Assembly: GCA_035293985.1 (NCBI GenBank)
Contig: DATGLS010000037.1
Coordinates: 62,001 to 126,000 of the forward strand
DNA from: JAVDCA01 sp035293985
Lineage (GTDB): Bacteria > Pseudomonadota > Alphaproteobacteria > Rhizobiales > Xanthobacteraceae
Length of the DNA stretch: 64,000 nucleotides
Direction: 5' to 3'
The notes under the pieces were generated by a model. That model searched no databases. It saw nothing but the letters and a program-made list of their open reading frames with translations, and had not been told where the DNA came from. Both the position numbers and the translations under genes were made by a program. Below, in pieces: positions 42,537 through 49,502 of this stretch. The number at the start of each line of letters is the position of its first letter. The stretch's first letter is position 1.

Positions 42537-43661
42537 ATGAAGGTCACCGGCATCGAGCCGATCGCGGTCGCCTTTCCGATGAAGAAGCCGGTCTTCATGG
42601 CCGGCGTCGAGATCCGGCAGGCGGACAACGTGCTGGTGCGCGTCGAATCCGACACCGGTGTGATCGGCTGGGGCGAGGCGGCCTCGGCGCCGACGATGAC
42701 GGGCGAGACGGTCGAGAGCATGATGGCGGCGATCGCCTACATGATCCCGGCCGTGCTCGGCCGCGATCCGCGGGACATCGCCGGAGCCTCGGCGGCGATG
42801 AACATCCGCATGTACGGCAACCAGGCCGCCAAGGCCGCGGTCGAGATCGCGCTGCACGATCTCGTCGGCCGCGCCACCAATCGTCCGGCTCATGCGTTGC
42901 TCGGCGGCAAGGTGAGGAGCCGCATCGCGGTGCTCGGCGTCATCAGCAACGGCGAGCTCGCCGCCGACATCCGCGACGCTGCCCACAAGAAGCTCGAAGG
43001 ATACGAGGCGTTCAAGATCAAGGTCGGCATCGACAAGCCGCTGATCGATGCCGAGCGCACGCGGCGCATCTGCGACGTGGTCGCGGGGGATTGTCTGATC
43101 TCCTCCGACGCCAATACGGGCTGGAGCCCGGACGATGCGGTGCAATACGTGCGCGCCATCGCGGGCAGCGGGCTCACCTTCTTCGAGCAGCCGGTCGCGG
43201 CCGACGACGTCGACGGCATGGCGCGTGTTGCCGCGGCCGCCGGCGAGGTCGCGATCGGCGCCGACGAGAGCATCCATGGCCTCGAGGACATCCGCCGCCA
43301 CCACGCGGCGAAGGCGGCGCGCGGGGTGAGCCTGAAGACCATCAAGCTCGGCGGCATGCGCGGCGTGATGGCGGCTGGCCGCCTGTGCGAGGAGCTCGGC
43401 ATGTCGGTCAACGTCGCGTGCAAGACCGGCGAGTCGAGCATCGCGTGCGCCGCTGGTCTGCATATCGCGGCCGCGCTGCCGCAGCTCGCCTGGGGCTTCA
43501 CCCCGTCGATCGAGCGCCTCGCCGAGGACGCCACGGCGCGCCCCATTTGCATCGAGCATGGCCACGTGGAAGTCTCCGACCGCCCCGGGCTCGGGATCGA
43601 CGTAGACGAGGACCGCATCCGCCGCCATCGCCGCGACACGGCGCAGCGGCATGTGGCGTGA
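42537..43661 (+). CDS. Mandelate racemase/muconate-lactonizing enzyme family protein
   Basis: 374 residues. The barrel domain shows KxK (FKIKVG), the metal ligands Asp in SSDANTGW, Glu in FFEQPV and Glu/Asp in GADES, and a Lys at VSLKTIKLGG, giving a complete set for enolate chemistry of the MLE-like subgroup (dipeptide epimerase/muconate cycloisomerase/OSBS). The N-terminal capping domain runs to about residue 125. The function within the superfamily needs context; the following Gfo/Idh/MocA gene suggests a sugar-acid or cyclic polyol route. Confidence 0.9.
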   Translation: MKVTGIEPIAVAFPMKKPVFMAGVEIRQADNVLVRVESDTGVIGWGEAASAPTMTGETVESMMAAIAYMIPAVLGRDPRDIAGASAAMNIRMYGNQAAKAAVEIALHDLVGRATNRPAHALLGGKVRSRIAVLGVISNGELAADIRDAAHKKLEGYEAFKIKVGIDKPLIDAERTRRICDVVAGDCLISSDANTGWSPDDAVQYVRAIAGSGLTFFEQPVAADDVDGMARVAAAAGEVAIGADESIHGLEDIRRHHAAKAARGVSLKTIKLGGMRGVMAAGRLCEELGMSVNVACKTGESSIACAAGLHIAAALPQLAWGFTPSIERLAEDATARPICIEHGHVEVSDRPGLGIDVDEDRIRRHRRDTAQRHVA

Positions 43662-43666
43662 ACATC

Positions 43667-43764
43667 GTCATGGCCGGGCTTGTCCCGGCCATCCACGTCT
43701 TGCCTAGTCGGACGCGGTTAAGACGTGGATGCCCAGGACAAGCCGGGACAAGCCCGGGCATGAC
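43667..43764. repeat. Dispersed palindromic repeat, family B
   Basis: GTCATGGCCGGGCTTGTCCC at the left and GGGACAAGCCCGGGCATGAC at the right form the outer arms, and ATCCACGTCTT with AAGACGTGGAT the inner arms. A second copy lies at 45959-46039. This copy separates the enolase-superfamily gene and the oxidoreductase gene. Confidence 0.85.
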
Positions 43765-43780
43765 GGGGGAAATCACTGGC

Positions 43781-44866
43781 ATGAAACAACCTCACCTCGG
43801 CATCGCGGTCGTCGGCTCGGGCCGCATCGGCACCTTGCGGGCACGGCTCGCGGCCAAGCACCCCTCGGTGCGCTTCCTCGCCGTGTCGGACAAGGATCCG
43901 GCGCGCGCCAAGGCATTGGCCGAGCAGGCGGGCGCGCAGCTGCATTCCCATAGCAACGAGGAGGTCATCAATCATCCCGATGTGACCGCGGTCGTCGTCT
44001 CGACGCCGGAGCAGGAGCACACCGCGGCCGTCTGCATGGCGCTCGAGCGCGGCCTGCCGGTGCTGGTGGAAAAGCCGATCGGCTTCTCGCTCGAGGAGGC
44101 GAGCCGCATCCTCGATGTCGTCAAGCGCACCAACGGCAACCTGCGCGTCGGTTACAGCCGCCGCTACAAGGAATGCTTTCTGCGCGCCAAGGAGCAGATG
44201 CGCCATGGCCGGCTCGGCCGCGTCGTCGGCGGCACGGCGCGCGTCTACAACTCGCGCGCCCAGGCATTCGCGATCTTGAAGCGGGATCCGCACGCGACGC
44301 CGGTGCTCGACGTGCTCACCTACTATGTCGACCTGATGTGCTGGTTCCTCGACGGCAACCATCCGGTCGAGGTGGTGGCGCGCGCGCAACACGGCGTCTT
44401 CCGCGACGCCGGGTACAGCGCGTCCGACGTCACCTGGGCGATCGTCACGTTCGCCGACGGCGCCGTGATCAATCTCGGGGTGAGCTACGGCCTGCCGTCG
44501 CGCTATCCGACGCTCGGCCAGTCCGATCGGGTCGAGCTGCTCGGCACCGAAGGCACCATGATCATCGACGACGACCACATGGACCACGTGATCTATTCCG
44601 AGAAGGGCATCCCGCACGCCTACGTGCCGGATCACGCCGTCGAAATGGCGTTCCTCGGCAGCAACACGGCGGGCGACTGGGCGATGGGCGATTTCTGGGG
44701 ACCGCTCGGCAATGAGATGCGCGCCTGGCTCGATCATCTGGTGACCGGCGCGCCGACCGTGCAGTGCACGGCCGAGCAGGCGCGCATCAATTTGGAAACG
44801 ACGATTGCGATCGAGCGCGCCGCCGCTACCGGAAAATCGGTGAGGCTGCCGCTGCAGGAGGAATAG
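43781..44866 (+). CDS. Gfo/Idh/MocA family NAD(P)-dependent oxidoreductase
   Basis: 361 residues from ATG 43781 (GGGGGA upstream). A Rossmann domain starts LGIAVVGSGRIGTLRARLAA; VVVSTPEQEHTAA and the catalytic-lysine motif LVEKPIGFSLEEA follow, then the C-terminal substrate-binding domain with GGTARVYNSRAQAF and DVLTYYVDLMCWFLDG. These enzymes oxidise or reduce sugars, inositols and related compounds. It is 120 bp downstream of the enolase-superfamily gene, with a repeat in between; a joint catabolic role is likely but unproven. Confidence 0.92.
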   Translation: MKQPHLGIAVVGSGRIGTLRARLAAKHPSVRFLAVSDKDPARAKALAEQAGAQLHSHSNEEVINHPDVTAVVVSTPEQEHTAAVCMALERGLPVLVEKPIGFSLEEASRILDVVKRTNGNLRVGYSRRYKECFLRAKEQMRHGRLGRVVGGTARVYNSRAQAFAILKRDPHATPVLDVLTYYVDLMCWFLDGNHPVEVVARAQHGVFRDAGYSASDVTWAIVTFADGAVINLGVSYGLPSRYPTLGQSDRVELLGTEGTMIIDDDHMDHVIYSEKGIPHAYVPDHAVEMAFLGSNTAGDWAMGDFWGPLGNEMRAWLDHLVTGAPTVQCTAEQARINLETTIAIERAAATGKSVRLPLQEE

Positions 44867-44869
44867 ACT

Positions 44870-44960
44870 TCATCGCGAGCGCGTAGCGCGAAGCAATCCC
44901 GATCCGTGGACTCATGCGCTTGCGGGTCGAGATTGCGCCGCGCGGTACGCTCGCAATGAC
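44870..44960. repeat. Degenerate family A palindromic repeat
   Basis: CATCGCGAGCGCG at the left, GAAGCAATCC, GAGATTGCG and GCTCGCAATGAC at the right correspond to the segments of the element at 14733-14820. It lies between two convergent genes. Confidence 0.65.
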
Positions 44961-44962
44961 AT

Positions 44963-45730
44963 TCAGTAGAGTCCCGACGGCGCGATCGACATCGGCCGCA
45001 TCGGTGCCGGTGCTACGGCGACCGGGATGATCGCCGTCTGCCGGCCGTCGGCGGTCCGCACGATCTGCGGGCGGGTCGGGCGCGCATCCGCGTGCTTGGC
45101 GCGCGCGTCGCGCGCCGTCTGCGGCAGCACCACGACTTTGGTGCCGACGCCGACCCGGCCGTAGAGGTCGATGATGTCGTCGTTGGTCAGCCGGATGCAG
45201 CCGCTCGACACGTGATGGCCGATGGTCGAGGGGTCATTGGTGCCGTGGATGCGGTACTCGGAATGGCCGAGATAGAGCGCGCGGGCGCCGAGCGGATTGT
45301 TGGGGCCGCCGGCGACGAAGCGCGGCAGATAGGGCTGGCGGGCGATCATCTCGGCGGGCGGGTACCAATCGGGCCACTCGGCCTTGCGGCTGATCGCCTC
45401 GGTGCCCGACCAGGTGAAGCCCTGGCGGCCGACGCCGATGCCGTAGCGCAGCGCCTTGCCGTTGCCGAGCACGAGGTAGAGGAAGGTGTGCGGCGTATCG
45501 ATCACGATCGTGCCGGGCGCCTCGCTGGTCGGATAGGTCACGACCTGTCGGCGCAGTGGCGAGGACGTGTCGAGGCCGGCGGATGCGTCGTCGTCATGCA
45601 TCACCGGCGCGAATACGGAGGCCGGATAGTTGACGGGTGCGTTGGGTGCATAGGATTGCGCGTGCGCGGACAGCGGCGCGCACATGAGGCCGGCGGCAAG
45701 CGCCGCGAGCGCAAGCGAACGGTTTGTCAT
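44963..45730 (-). CDS. L,D-transpeptidase (ErfK/YbiS/YkuD type)
   Basis: 255 residues from ATG 45730. A signal peptide (RSLALAALAAGLMCAPLSAHA) precedes a YkuD domain starting PGTIVIDTPHTFLYLVLGNGKAL and ending with the active-site block HGTNDPSTIGHHVSSGCIRLTN, with the catalytic Cys in SSGC. It forms 3-3 cross-links in peptidoglycan or attaches lipoproteins, in the periplasm. A GGAAC-N17-TGTT element upstream (45781-45806) suggests control by the general stress sigma factor EcfG, encoded 2.5 kb away. Confidence 0.93.
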   Translation of the reverse strand: MTNRSLALAALAAGLMCAPLSAHAQSYAPNAPVNYPASVFAPVMHDDDASAGLDTSSPLRRQVVTYPTSEAPGTIVIDTPHTFLYLVLGNGKALRYGIGVGRQGFTWSGTEAISRKAEWPDWYPPAEMIARQPYLPRFVAGGPNNPLGARALYLGHSEYRIHGTNDPSTIGHHVSSGCIRLTNDDIIDLYGRVGVGTKVVVLPQTARDARAKHADARPTRPQIVRTADGRQTAIIPVAVAPAPMRPMSIAPSGLY

Positions 45731-45780
45731 GGGAAGTCCCCGCGTACTCGTGTTCACCGCAAGAGTGATTCCGGCAACTC

Positions 45781-45806
45781 AACACCCCATGGTGCAAACC
45801 GGTTCC
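45781..45806 (-). promoter_or_regulatory. Possible EcfG-type promoter of the L,D-transpeptidase gene
   Basis: On the minus strand GGAAC (45806-45802), 17 bp, then TGTT (45784-45781). It differs from the other EcfG elements of this locus only in T for C at the first -10 base. The gene starts 50 bp downstream. Confidence 0.45.
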
Positions 45807-45958
45807 GGCGATTGCGAATGATGCGCGCGATATTGCTGCGCCATCGCGTCACGAAAGAAGAAACGCGCGCCGACGCGGCGCGCGTGTCTGTCTATCGCGG
45901 GTGACGGAAAAGATTCGCTTCCGGGAAACGCCGGAATTGATCAACGTCTCACCTTTGC

Positions 45959-46039
45959 CATGGCCGGCTTTGTCCCGACCATCCACGTCTTTGCTCGCAA
46001 CCAGAAAGACGTGAATGCCCGGCATTTGCCGGGCATGAC
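45959..46039. repeat. Dispersed palindromic repeat, family B
   Basis: CATGGCCGGCTTTGTCCC, ATCCACGTCTT, AAGACGTGAAT and CCGGGCATGAC repeat the pattern of the element at 43667-43764. It occupies the middle of the 321-bp gap 45731-46051, whose right part otherwise shows nothing. Confidence 0.8.
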
Positions 46040-46051
46040 GGAGCACTCCTT

Positions 46052-46528
46052 CTACGACAAGCACCGCCCCGGCAGGCGCGCGAGCGCGGGCTCCGCGATC
46101 GGGCTCGCCGGCGGCTCGCAGCCGATCGGCAGCTTCGGCGCCGCGTCGAGATCGTGCGGCGTCTCGATGATCGGCGATGGCTTGCTCTGCGGCGTGTCGC
46201 GCAGCGTGAGTTGCGGCACGACGAAGCCCTTCGAGATAACGGTGACGTTGCTCACCGGATCGGTCTGGAAGAGCACGTTGCCGTCGCGGTCGCGATAGAC
46301 GATCGCCGCGTCGTGCACGCCGACCACCTCGACGGTCGCGACGGTCCGCTTCGCTTGCGGCTGGTTTGCCGGCAGCATCAGGCGGTCGGATTTCGTCGCG
46401 CGGTTCACGGTTTCGTGACCCGCATGGCTCAATCCGCTGTGGGCGGCCGGATCGATGGAGGGCGCAACGAGCGCCCAGGCAGCAACGGCAGCAGCGCCGC
46501 CGATCAAGCTCGACGTAATATGGAACAT
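46052..46528 (-). CDS. Small secreted or anchored protein, unknown function
   Basis: 158 residues from ATG 46528, preceded by GGGAGGG. The N-terminus (FHITSSLIGGAAAVAAWALVA) is a signal anchor. The rest is a beta-rich segment RTVATVEVVGVHDAAIVYRDRDGNVLFQTDP with VISKGFVVPQLTLRD, then a Pro-rich tail. I recognise no family. It lies between the L,D-transpeptidase and the phyR locus, beside the candidate sRNA. Confidence 0.65.
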   Translation of the reverse strand: MFHITSSLIGGAAAVAAWALVAPSIDPAAHSGLSHAGHETVNRATKSDRLMLPANQPQAKRTVATVEVVGVHDAAIVYRDRDGNVLFQTDPVSNVTVISKGFVVPQLTLRDTPQSKPSPIIETPHDLDAAPKLPIGCEPPASPIAEPALARLPGRCLS

Positions 46529-46741
46529 GGAACCCTCCCCGTCTTCTGCTCGCCCATCACGAGCCAACGGTGCAAAGCTTCCCTGCCCCTCCTCGTATCC
46601 CCAATCGCAAATCCAACATTCGGGTGCTTCGGTTGGTTCCCCGAAACCGCATTCGCCAGCTTATTTTTGCAGCCCGGTCATCGGCGGCAGCCTGCGACCA
46701 AAGTGCTAATCGGTCGCCCGCAAAAGGATTCGCTTTTCTCA

Positions 46742-46766
46742 GGAACCGGGGAGGGGGGCACGCGTT
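46742..46766 (+). promoter_or_regulatory. EcfG-type promoter of the candidate sRNA
   Basis: GGAAC (46742-46746), a 16-bp spacer and CGTT (46763-46766), an exact match to the general stress promoter consensus of alphaproteobacteria and to the phyR and nepR promoters 1 kb away. No protein gene starts downstream on this strand before the terminator at 46820-46856. Confidence 0.7.
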
Positions 46767-46772
46767 GATCTG

Positions 46773-46856
46773 ACGACCGGCCGCCATTCCCCCCTCCCCC
46801 CGTGCTCGGCCGGCCAGACAGCCGCGGTCAGCTATGCTGACCGCGGCTTTTTTTTA
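46773..46856 (+). ncRNA. Candidate GsrN-like general stress sRNA
   Basis: Downstream of an EcfG-type promoter, about 84 nt reach an intrinsic terminator. The 5' half folds as CCGGCCG (46777-46783) with CGGCCGG (46807-46813); the 23-nt loop contains six C, a T and six C (46789-46801), complementary to Shine-Dalgarno-like GGAGG or G-rich sequence. The 3' half is the hairpin AGCCGCGGTCAGC/GCTGACCGCGGCT (46820-46832, 46836-46848) with an eight-T tail. A stress-sigma-driven sRNA with an exposed C-rich loop is the description of GsrN in Caulobacter. The position beside phyR-nepR-ecfG supports this. Homology itself is inferred. Confidence 0.65.
46820..46856 (+). terminator. Intrinsic terminator on the plus strand
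   Basis: A perfect 13-bp stem (46820-46832 with 46836-46848), a 3-base loop and a run of T from 46848 to 46855. No plus-strand protein gene precedes it; it ends the candidate sRNA. Confidence 0.9.
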
Positions 46857-46878
46857 ATTTTTCTCGCCTGCATACGAT

Positions 46879-46915
46879 AAAAAAATCGCCCGCAGGCCGA
46901 GCCTGCGGGCGATTT
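46879..46915 (-). terminator. Intrinsic terminator of phyR
   Basis: AAATCGCCCGCAGGC and GCCTGCGGGCGATTT form a 15-bp stem with a 3-base loop; the run of seven A at 46879-46885 gives a T7 tail on the minus strand, 34 bp after the phyR stop. Confidence 0.9.
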
Positions 46916-46948
46916 GGTGTTTCGATTTGGTGTTTCGACCTAGTTTCG

Positions 46949-47752
46949 TCAGGCCATCACGGGTCGCTGGCCGCGTGTGGCGTTGCGCTGGAAGAACAGC
47001 GCCTGGCTCACCACGGCGGAGACCGTCGCGGGCTGGAACGGCTTGGCGATCAGGAAGGCGGGCTCGGGCCGCTGGCCGGTGAGAAAGCGCTCCGGATAGG
47101 CGGTGATGAAGATCACCGGCACCTCGAACTCGTCGAGCAACTCGTTCACCGCATCGAGCCCGGAGCTGCCGTCGGCGAGCTGGATGTCCGCCAGGATGAG
47201 GCCGGGCTTCTTCGACTTGGCAAGCTTGACCGCCTCCGCATGGGTGCGGGCGATGCCGACGACCCGATGGCCGAGGCTTTCGGCGAGCCCCTCGAGGTCG
47301 AGCGCGATGAAAGTCTCATCCTCGATGATGAGCACGTCGGTCGCGATCTCGGCCGCAAGCTCGCGGCCGGCTTCGTCCACCAGGCTGCGGAAGCTCTGGA
47401 GATCCTCGCCGAGGATTTCCGCGGCAGCATCGTCCGAAAAGCCCTCGAGCGATACCAGAAGGAAGGCCTGGCGCGGACGCGGGGTCAGCTGACTGATGCG
47501 CCGCTCGGCTGGCACGACCGAGCCGGCGGATTCCTTGGCGCCGTTGACCGGCACCGAATTCCAGATCGATGTGAACACCTTGAACAGCGCGACCTTCGGC
47601 TGCGAAGCCGCGTTCAGAAGATCCTGGTCCTTGACCAGGGCCTCCAATGTTGCGGCCACGTAGGCGTCGCCCGAACTCTGGCTCCCCGTCAGCGCCCGCG
47701 CATATCGGCGCAGGTACGGAAGGTATTTCGTAACCGTTTGGGCTGCAGACAT
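46949..47752 (-). CDS. phyR: Anti-anti-sigma response regulator PhyR
   Basis: 267 residues with the unique PhyR layout: an N-terminal EcfG-like (sigma-mimic) domain (about 1-125, LPYLRRYARALTGSQSSGDA at the start and PRPRQAFLLVSLEGFSDDAAAEIL as region-4-like part) and a C-terminal receiver with Asp189 (LILADIQL), FITAYPERFLTG and Lys237. Phosphorylated PhyR opens its sigma-like domain and sequesters NepR, freeing EcfG. It is divergent from nepR-ecfG, with an EcfG-type promoter at 47787-47811. The cognate HWE kinase (PhyK) is not in the window. Confidence 0.97.
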   Translation of the reverse strand: MSAAQTVTKYLPYLRRYARALTGSQSSGDAYVAATLEALVKDQDLLNAASQPKVALFKVFTSIWNSVPVNGAKESAGSVVPAERRISQLTPRPRQAFLLVSLEGFSDDAAAEILGEDLQSFRSLVDEAGRELAAEIATDVLIIEDETFIALDLEGLAESLGHRVVGIARTHAEAVKLAKSKKPGLILADIQLADGSSGLDAVNELLDEFEVPVIFITAYPERFLTGQRPEPAFLIAKPFQPATVSAVVSQALFFQRNATRGQRPVMA

Positions 47753-47786
47753 TACGTCCCTCCCGTCATTGCCACTACCGCTCCAT

Positions 47787-47811
47787 AACGCCGCATAGGT
47801 AATTTAGTTCC
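47787..47811 (-). promoter_or_regulatory. EcfG-type promoter of phyR
   Basis: On the minus strand GGAAC (47811-47807), 16 bp, CGTT (47790-47787), 35 bp before the phyR ATG. Its -35 lies 7 bp from the divergent -35 of the nepR promoter. Confidence 0.8.
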
Positions 47812-47818
47812 GGGGCCC

Positions 47819-47844
47819 GGAACCCCCAAGGGGCTTGACGCGTT
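47819..47844 (+). promoter_or_regulatory. EcfG-type promoter of nepR-ecfG
   Basis: GGAAC (47819-47823), 17 bp, CGTT (47841-47844), 75 bp before the nepR ATG at 47920. It indicates autoregulation of the sigma factor operon. Confidence 0.8.
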
Positions 47845-47919
47845 GGAACAAAATCGAGCGGGCCCAACTTTTTCGGTCGGTGGCATGCCCTGGGGAGGAG
47901 AAAAACCTGAGGGGATGCC

Positions 47920-48195
47920 ATGAACGAGCATAACAAGCCGACAGGGCCGAAAGGACCGATGGCGGGATCCATGCAAGGTTTACAGCCGCACAAACGCAAA
48001 TCCAGTCTGACCCGGGAAACGCTGATCAAGATCGGCACTCAGCTGCAAGTCCCGTACAACGAAGTTGTCAGCGAGGGCGTTCCCGAGCGTTTCGTCACTC
48101 TCATCCGCGGGCTCGAGTCGGGGGAGATCCAGGCCGCGCCCAAGGACGACACCTTGCAGGGGGAGAGTACCACATCGGACGAAAAGGGGTCCTGA
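47920..48195 (+). CDS. nepR: Anti-sigma factor NepR
   Basis: 91 residues. The central conserved block LTRETLIKIGTQLQVPYNEVVSEGVPERFVTLIRGLE is the two-helix NepR region that clamps EcfG or the PhyR sigma-like domain; both ends are polar and probably disordered, as is normal. ATG 47920 has a GAGGGG ribosome site. NepR holds EcfG inactive in unstressed cells and switches to phosphorylated PhyR under stress. Two bases separate its stop from the ecfG start, so the pair is translationally coupled. Confidence 0.95.
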   Translation: MNEHNKPTGPKGPMAGSMQGLQPHKRKSSLTRETLIKIGTQLQVPYNEVVSEGVPERFVTLIRGLESGEIQAAPKDDTLQGESTTSDEKGS

Positions 48196-48197
48196 GC

Positions 48198-48752
48198 ATG
48201 TCGCCGAATCCCTCCGTCAGCGAAGCCATGTTGCGCGCGGTGCCGAGCTTGCGCGCGTTCGCGATCTCATTGTGCGGCAATGTCGACCGGGCCGACGATC
48301 TGGTGCAGGAGACGTTGCTGCGCGCCTGGGCCAACCTCGCCTCGTTCGAGCCCGGCACCAACATGTCGGCATGGCTGTTCACGATTCTGCGCAACCTCTT
48401 TCGCTCCGAATACCGCAAGCGCCGCCGCGAGGTGCCGGACGGCGAGGGCACCTATGCGGAAACGCTGAAGACGCAGCCCGAGCAAGCGAGTCGCGTCGAG
48501 TTCGAGGAGTTCCGCGCCGCGCTGGCGAAGCTCCCGCCGGATCAGCGCGAGGCGCTGGTTCTGGTCGGCGCCTCGGGCTTCTCCTACGAGGAGGCGGCCA
48601 GCATCTGCGGTTGCGCGGTCGGCACCATCAAGAGCCGCGTCAATCGGGCGCGCACGCGGCTGGCGGAATTGATGTCGATCGAAAGCGTCGACGACTTCGG
48701 GCCCGACCGCGAGCTCAAGGCGGTGCTCAGCAGCGGCGGCAGCGGCAGCTGA
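48198..48752 (+). CDS. ecfG: General stress response sigma factor EcfG
   Basis: 184 residues. Region 2 (LRAFAISLCGNVDRADDLVQETLLRAWANLASFEPGTNMSAWLFTILRN) includes the aromatic -10 recognition segment; region 4 (LPPDQREALVLVGASGFSYEEAASICGCAVGTIKSRVNRARTRL) is the -35 binding helix-turn-helix. This is the ECF15 group, which recognises GGAAC-N16/17-CGTT, the sequence found before phyR, nepR and the candidate sRNA. It follows nepR directly and is the output of the PhyR-NepR switch. Confidence 0.97.
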   Translation: MSPNPSVSEAMLRAVPSLRAFAISLCGNVDRADDLVQETLLRAWANLASFEPGTNMSAWLFTILRNLFRSEYRKRRREVPDGEGTYAETLKTQPEQASRVEFEEFRAALAKLPPDQREALVLVGASGFSYEEAASICGCAVGTIKSRVNRARTRLAELMSIESVDDFGPDRELKAVLSSGGSGS

Positions 48753-48775
48753 TCATTGCGAATGGGGGAGTGGCG

Positions 48776-48796
48776 AATAGCGAATGGTTCGCTATT
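48776..48796 (+). terminator. Hairpin after ecfG, related to the family F repeat
   Basis: AATAGCGAA (48776-48784) and TTCGCTATT (48788-48796) form a perfect hairpin with a 3-base loop between the convergent ecfG and marR-type genes. The unit is the same GCGAATAG motif as at 19960-20045. Confidence 0.55.
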
Positions 48797-48815
48797 GCCG
48801 ATCGCCATCCCTCGA

Positions 48816-49406
48816 TCAGCCGCGGCTCTCGCGGCGCCGGATTTCGGCGAGCGCATTCTCGCCGTTGCGGAGAAATACGCGCAGGAAACGCGATACTGCC
48901 GCTAGTTCGCCGCGCCGCACGTCCGCAAACAGCAGATCGTTGATCCGCCGCAGGAAGGGAGAGATCTCCCGCACCGCGGCCTCTCCAGCCGGCGTGAGCG
49001 TGACGAGCACGCCGCGCCGGTCGCTGCGATTGACTCGCTTGGCGAGCAGGCCCTTGCGCGCGAGCCGGCCGACCTCGGTGGTCACATGGGTCGAGGCGAG
49101 CTGGACGTGCGCGGCAAGCGCATTGATCGATACGCCCTCGCGCCCCTGCCGGTAGGCCGTCCCGACCAGAACCGCGAACTGCGAGCCGGTGAGCGCGAGC
49201 GCGCGGCCGAACGCCTCGCGGCACGCGATCAGCCGGCCGAAGGCGAGCACCATGGCGTAGAGCGTCTCGCGAAACGCGACGTCGCTGCCGGACGCCAGCA
49301 TCGCGGAATGCGACACGGTCAGGGGCGGCACGAACGTCCCCCGGCGTGCCGGCCCGCCCGGTCCGGCGCGGCGGCTTGCCCTCGTTCGCGGACGTGTGCG
49401 TTTCAT
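48816..49406 (-). CDS. MarR family transcriptional regulator
   Basis: 196 residues from ATG 49406, with a basic N-terminus (KRTRPRTRASRRAG) before the regulator fold. The winged helix is clear: LTGSQFAVLVGTAYRQG, then VSINALAAHVQLASTHVTTEVGRLARKGLLAKRVNRSDRRGVLVTLTPAGEAAV. It is divergent from the HpaB-type monooxygenase gene (97 bp between starts), the usual arrangement for a MarR repressor relieved by an aromatic ligand. Alternative later starts would remove the basic arm. Confidence 0.9.
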   Translation of the reverse strand: MKRTRPRTRASRRAGPGGPARRGTFVPPLTVSHSAMLASGSDVAFRETLYAMVLAFGRLIACREAFGRALALTGSQFAVLVGTAYRQGREGVSINALAAHVQLASTHVTTEVGRLARKGLLAKRVNRSDRRGVLVTLTPAGEAAVREISPFLRRINDLLFADVRRGELAAVSRFLRVFLRNGENALAEIRRRESRG

Positions 49407-49502
49407 CGGAATTCCGCCGTTTGACCTGATTCGAGAAAACCTACATACTGTAGCTAATTGCCGGGCGCGCCGCGATCGCCCGACGTTTGTGGGAGATCCG
49501 CG

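Noticed and set aside
46570..46773. A 67-codon plus-strand frame ending near the stress-locus terminator
   Set aside because: No ribosome site, no recognisable protein character, and the EcfG promoter starts at its end. The noncoding RNA reading explains the terminator better.
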